This document shows positions 63,440 to 64,000 of a DNA stretch of 64,000 bases, piece after piece (position 1 is the stretch's first letter; each line of letters begins with the position of its first letter). Where the stretch lies: positions 1 through 64,000 of the forward strand of contig NZ_QLLC01000010.1 of NCBI RefSeq assembly GCF_003350205.1, in the 5' to 3' direction. A model generated the notes under the pieces. It did no database searches, was not told where the DNA came from, and worked only from the letters and a program-made list of their open reading frames with translations. This DNA comes from Brevundimonas bullata (GTDB lineage: Bacteria; Pseudomonadota; Alphaproteobacteria; Caulobacterales; Caulobacteraceae). The position numbers were made by a program, and so were the translations under genes.

Positions 63440-64000
63440 CTAGGCCGGACGCCGGGCTTCGAAACTGATGATCTGGTCGTCCCGATCCGGCGCGCGACCC
63501 TGTTGGTAGCCGCCGCAGGCCGACACGTCCGTGAAGCCTGCGGCCCTCAAGGCCAGTTCGAACTCATGGACGCCCCACCAGCGCAGCTTGAACAGGTCCA
63601 ACTCGGTCGCCGCCAGCACGCCGTCCCGCCAGTGTTCATAGCGAAGGTGGGACAGCGTGGTCTGGGCGATGTAGTCCGTTTCCACCCGGCGAGCGGTGAG
63701 GGTCAACAGGTCGCCTTCGTCCGTCGTCCATGACCGGATGGACTCGGGGCTGTCCAGAAAGCCGCTGATGGGGTCCAGATCGAGGATCAGTCGGCCGCCT
63801 GGGGCCAGAAGATCGTGAAATCGCCTGAGCACGGTGGTCGCCGACGCCGTGCTGGTGATCAGTTGAAACGAGCCGGCCGGGATGATGATCGCGGAAAAGC
63901 GGGTCGTAGAGACATAGCTTTCAAACGACTGCTGCGTCAGCGGGGCGGAAAGACATCGCTTGCGGCACTCTTCCCGGCAATAGCCCAGCATTTCAGCCGA
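63440..64000 (-). CDS. class I SAM-dependent methyltransferase, partial (5' end beyond the window)
   Basis: At least 183 residues visible. IIIPAGSFQLITSTASATTVLRRFHDLLAPGGRLILDLDPISGF is the end of a Rossmann methyltransferase (post-motif region), then a cap domain with ARRVETDYIAQTTLSHLRYEHWRDG. The edge of the window reads SAEML just before, the usual motif II position, so the SAM-binding start lies beyond base 64000. The visible internal Met is not the start. Substrate unknown. Confidence 0.75.
   Translation of the reverse strand, partial: SAEMLGYCREECRKRCLSAPLTQQSFESYVSTTRFSAIIIPAGSFQLITSTASATTVLRRFHDLLAPGGRLILDLDPISGFLDSPESIRSWTTDEGDLLTLTARRVETDYIAQTTLSHLRYEHWRDGVLAATELDLFKLRWWGVHEFELALRAAGFTDVSACGGYQQGRAPDRDDQIISFEARRPA

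Overview
The window is GC-rich, gene-dense chromosomal DNA from an alphaproteobacterium. The most likely group is Caulobacterales, probably Brevundimonas or a close relative. The evidence is a MipZ ParA-type ATPase, a circularly permuted two-piece tmRNA with an ANDNFA-type tag, a GTTC-N7-GTTC SOS box, promoters of the Caulobacter form (TTGACGS, 10-14 nt, GCTANAWC), an NDUFS4-like complex I subunit, and SspB of the alpha type. The genus is an inference from these features; no database comparison was possible.

Layout. 0-4.1 kb: hemB, then a translationally coupled valine-catabolism-like unit (acyl-CoA dehydrogenase, small membrane protein, HIBCH-like hydrolase). 4.1-7.1 kb: aromatic amino-acid genes (class II DAHP synthase, an ACT-less prephenate dehydratase, a short Phe/Tyr-rich leader ORF, chorismate mutase). 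7.2-12.7 kb: SPOR lipoprotein, mipZ, two J-domain proteins, cobS, ohr and bolA. 12.7-19.7 kb: hybrid histidine kinase, MscS channel, threonine aldolase, Atm1-type ABC exporter and a response-regulator pair. 19.7-25.2 kb: accA, xerD, aroK-aroB-GNAT and an SOS-box-bearing radical SAM gene. 25.2-32.4 kb: acyltransferase, GGDEF protein, DEAD-box helicase and topA. 32.4-40.4 kb: dprA-plsY-pyrC'-pyrB-ruvX on the minus strand, facing away from gatCAB. 40.4-48.5 kb: two RcnB-like proteins, a GST, small proteins, tRNA-Arg(UCU), sspB with ssrA just upstream, a MerR/methyltransferase divergon, miaA and mrp. 48.9-58.8 kb: parE, O-antigen-ligase-like protein, an HExxH protein, uvrD/pcrA, two paralogous small membrane proteins, a SIMPL/RHH/YbaY cluster and a DMT exporter.

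The last 5 kb (59-64 kb) looks accessory. It holds a MarR-led unit, a small P-loop kinase, a frameshifted RlmN/Cfr-like radical SAM methyltransferase placed behind a TetR regulator, a small membrane protein, and a methyltransferase running off the window edge. Two sites with the same TAACC-N8-GGTTA layout flank the tetR gene, and one of them encloses the promoter of the RlmN/Cfr-like gene. This suggests an inducible circuit.

The main candidates for new biology are: (1) a Phe/Tyr-rich leader peptide with overlapping hairpins ahead of chorismate mutase; (2) the TetR two-operator circuit controlling an RlmN/Cfr-like gene; (3) the SOS box on a PA0069-type radical SAM gene; (4) the ssrA-sspB tandem with a variant tag; and (5) a hairpin that would hide the ohr ribosome-binding site. 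Most other genes are ordinary housekeeping genes.
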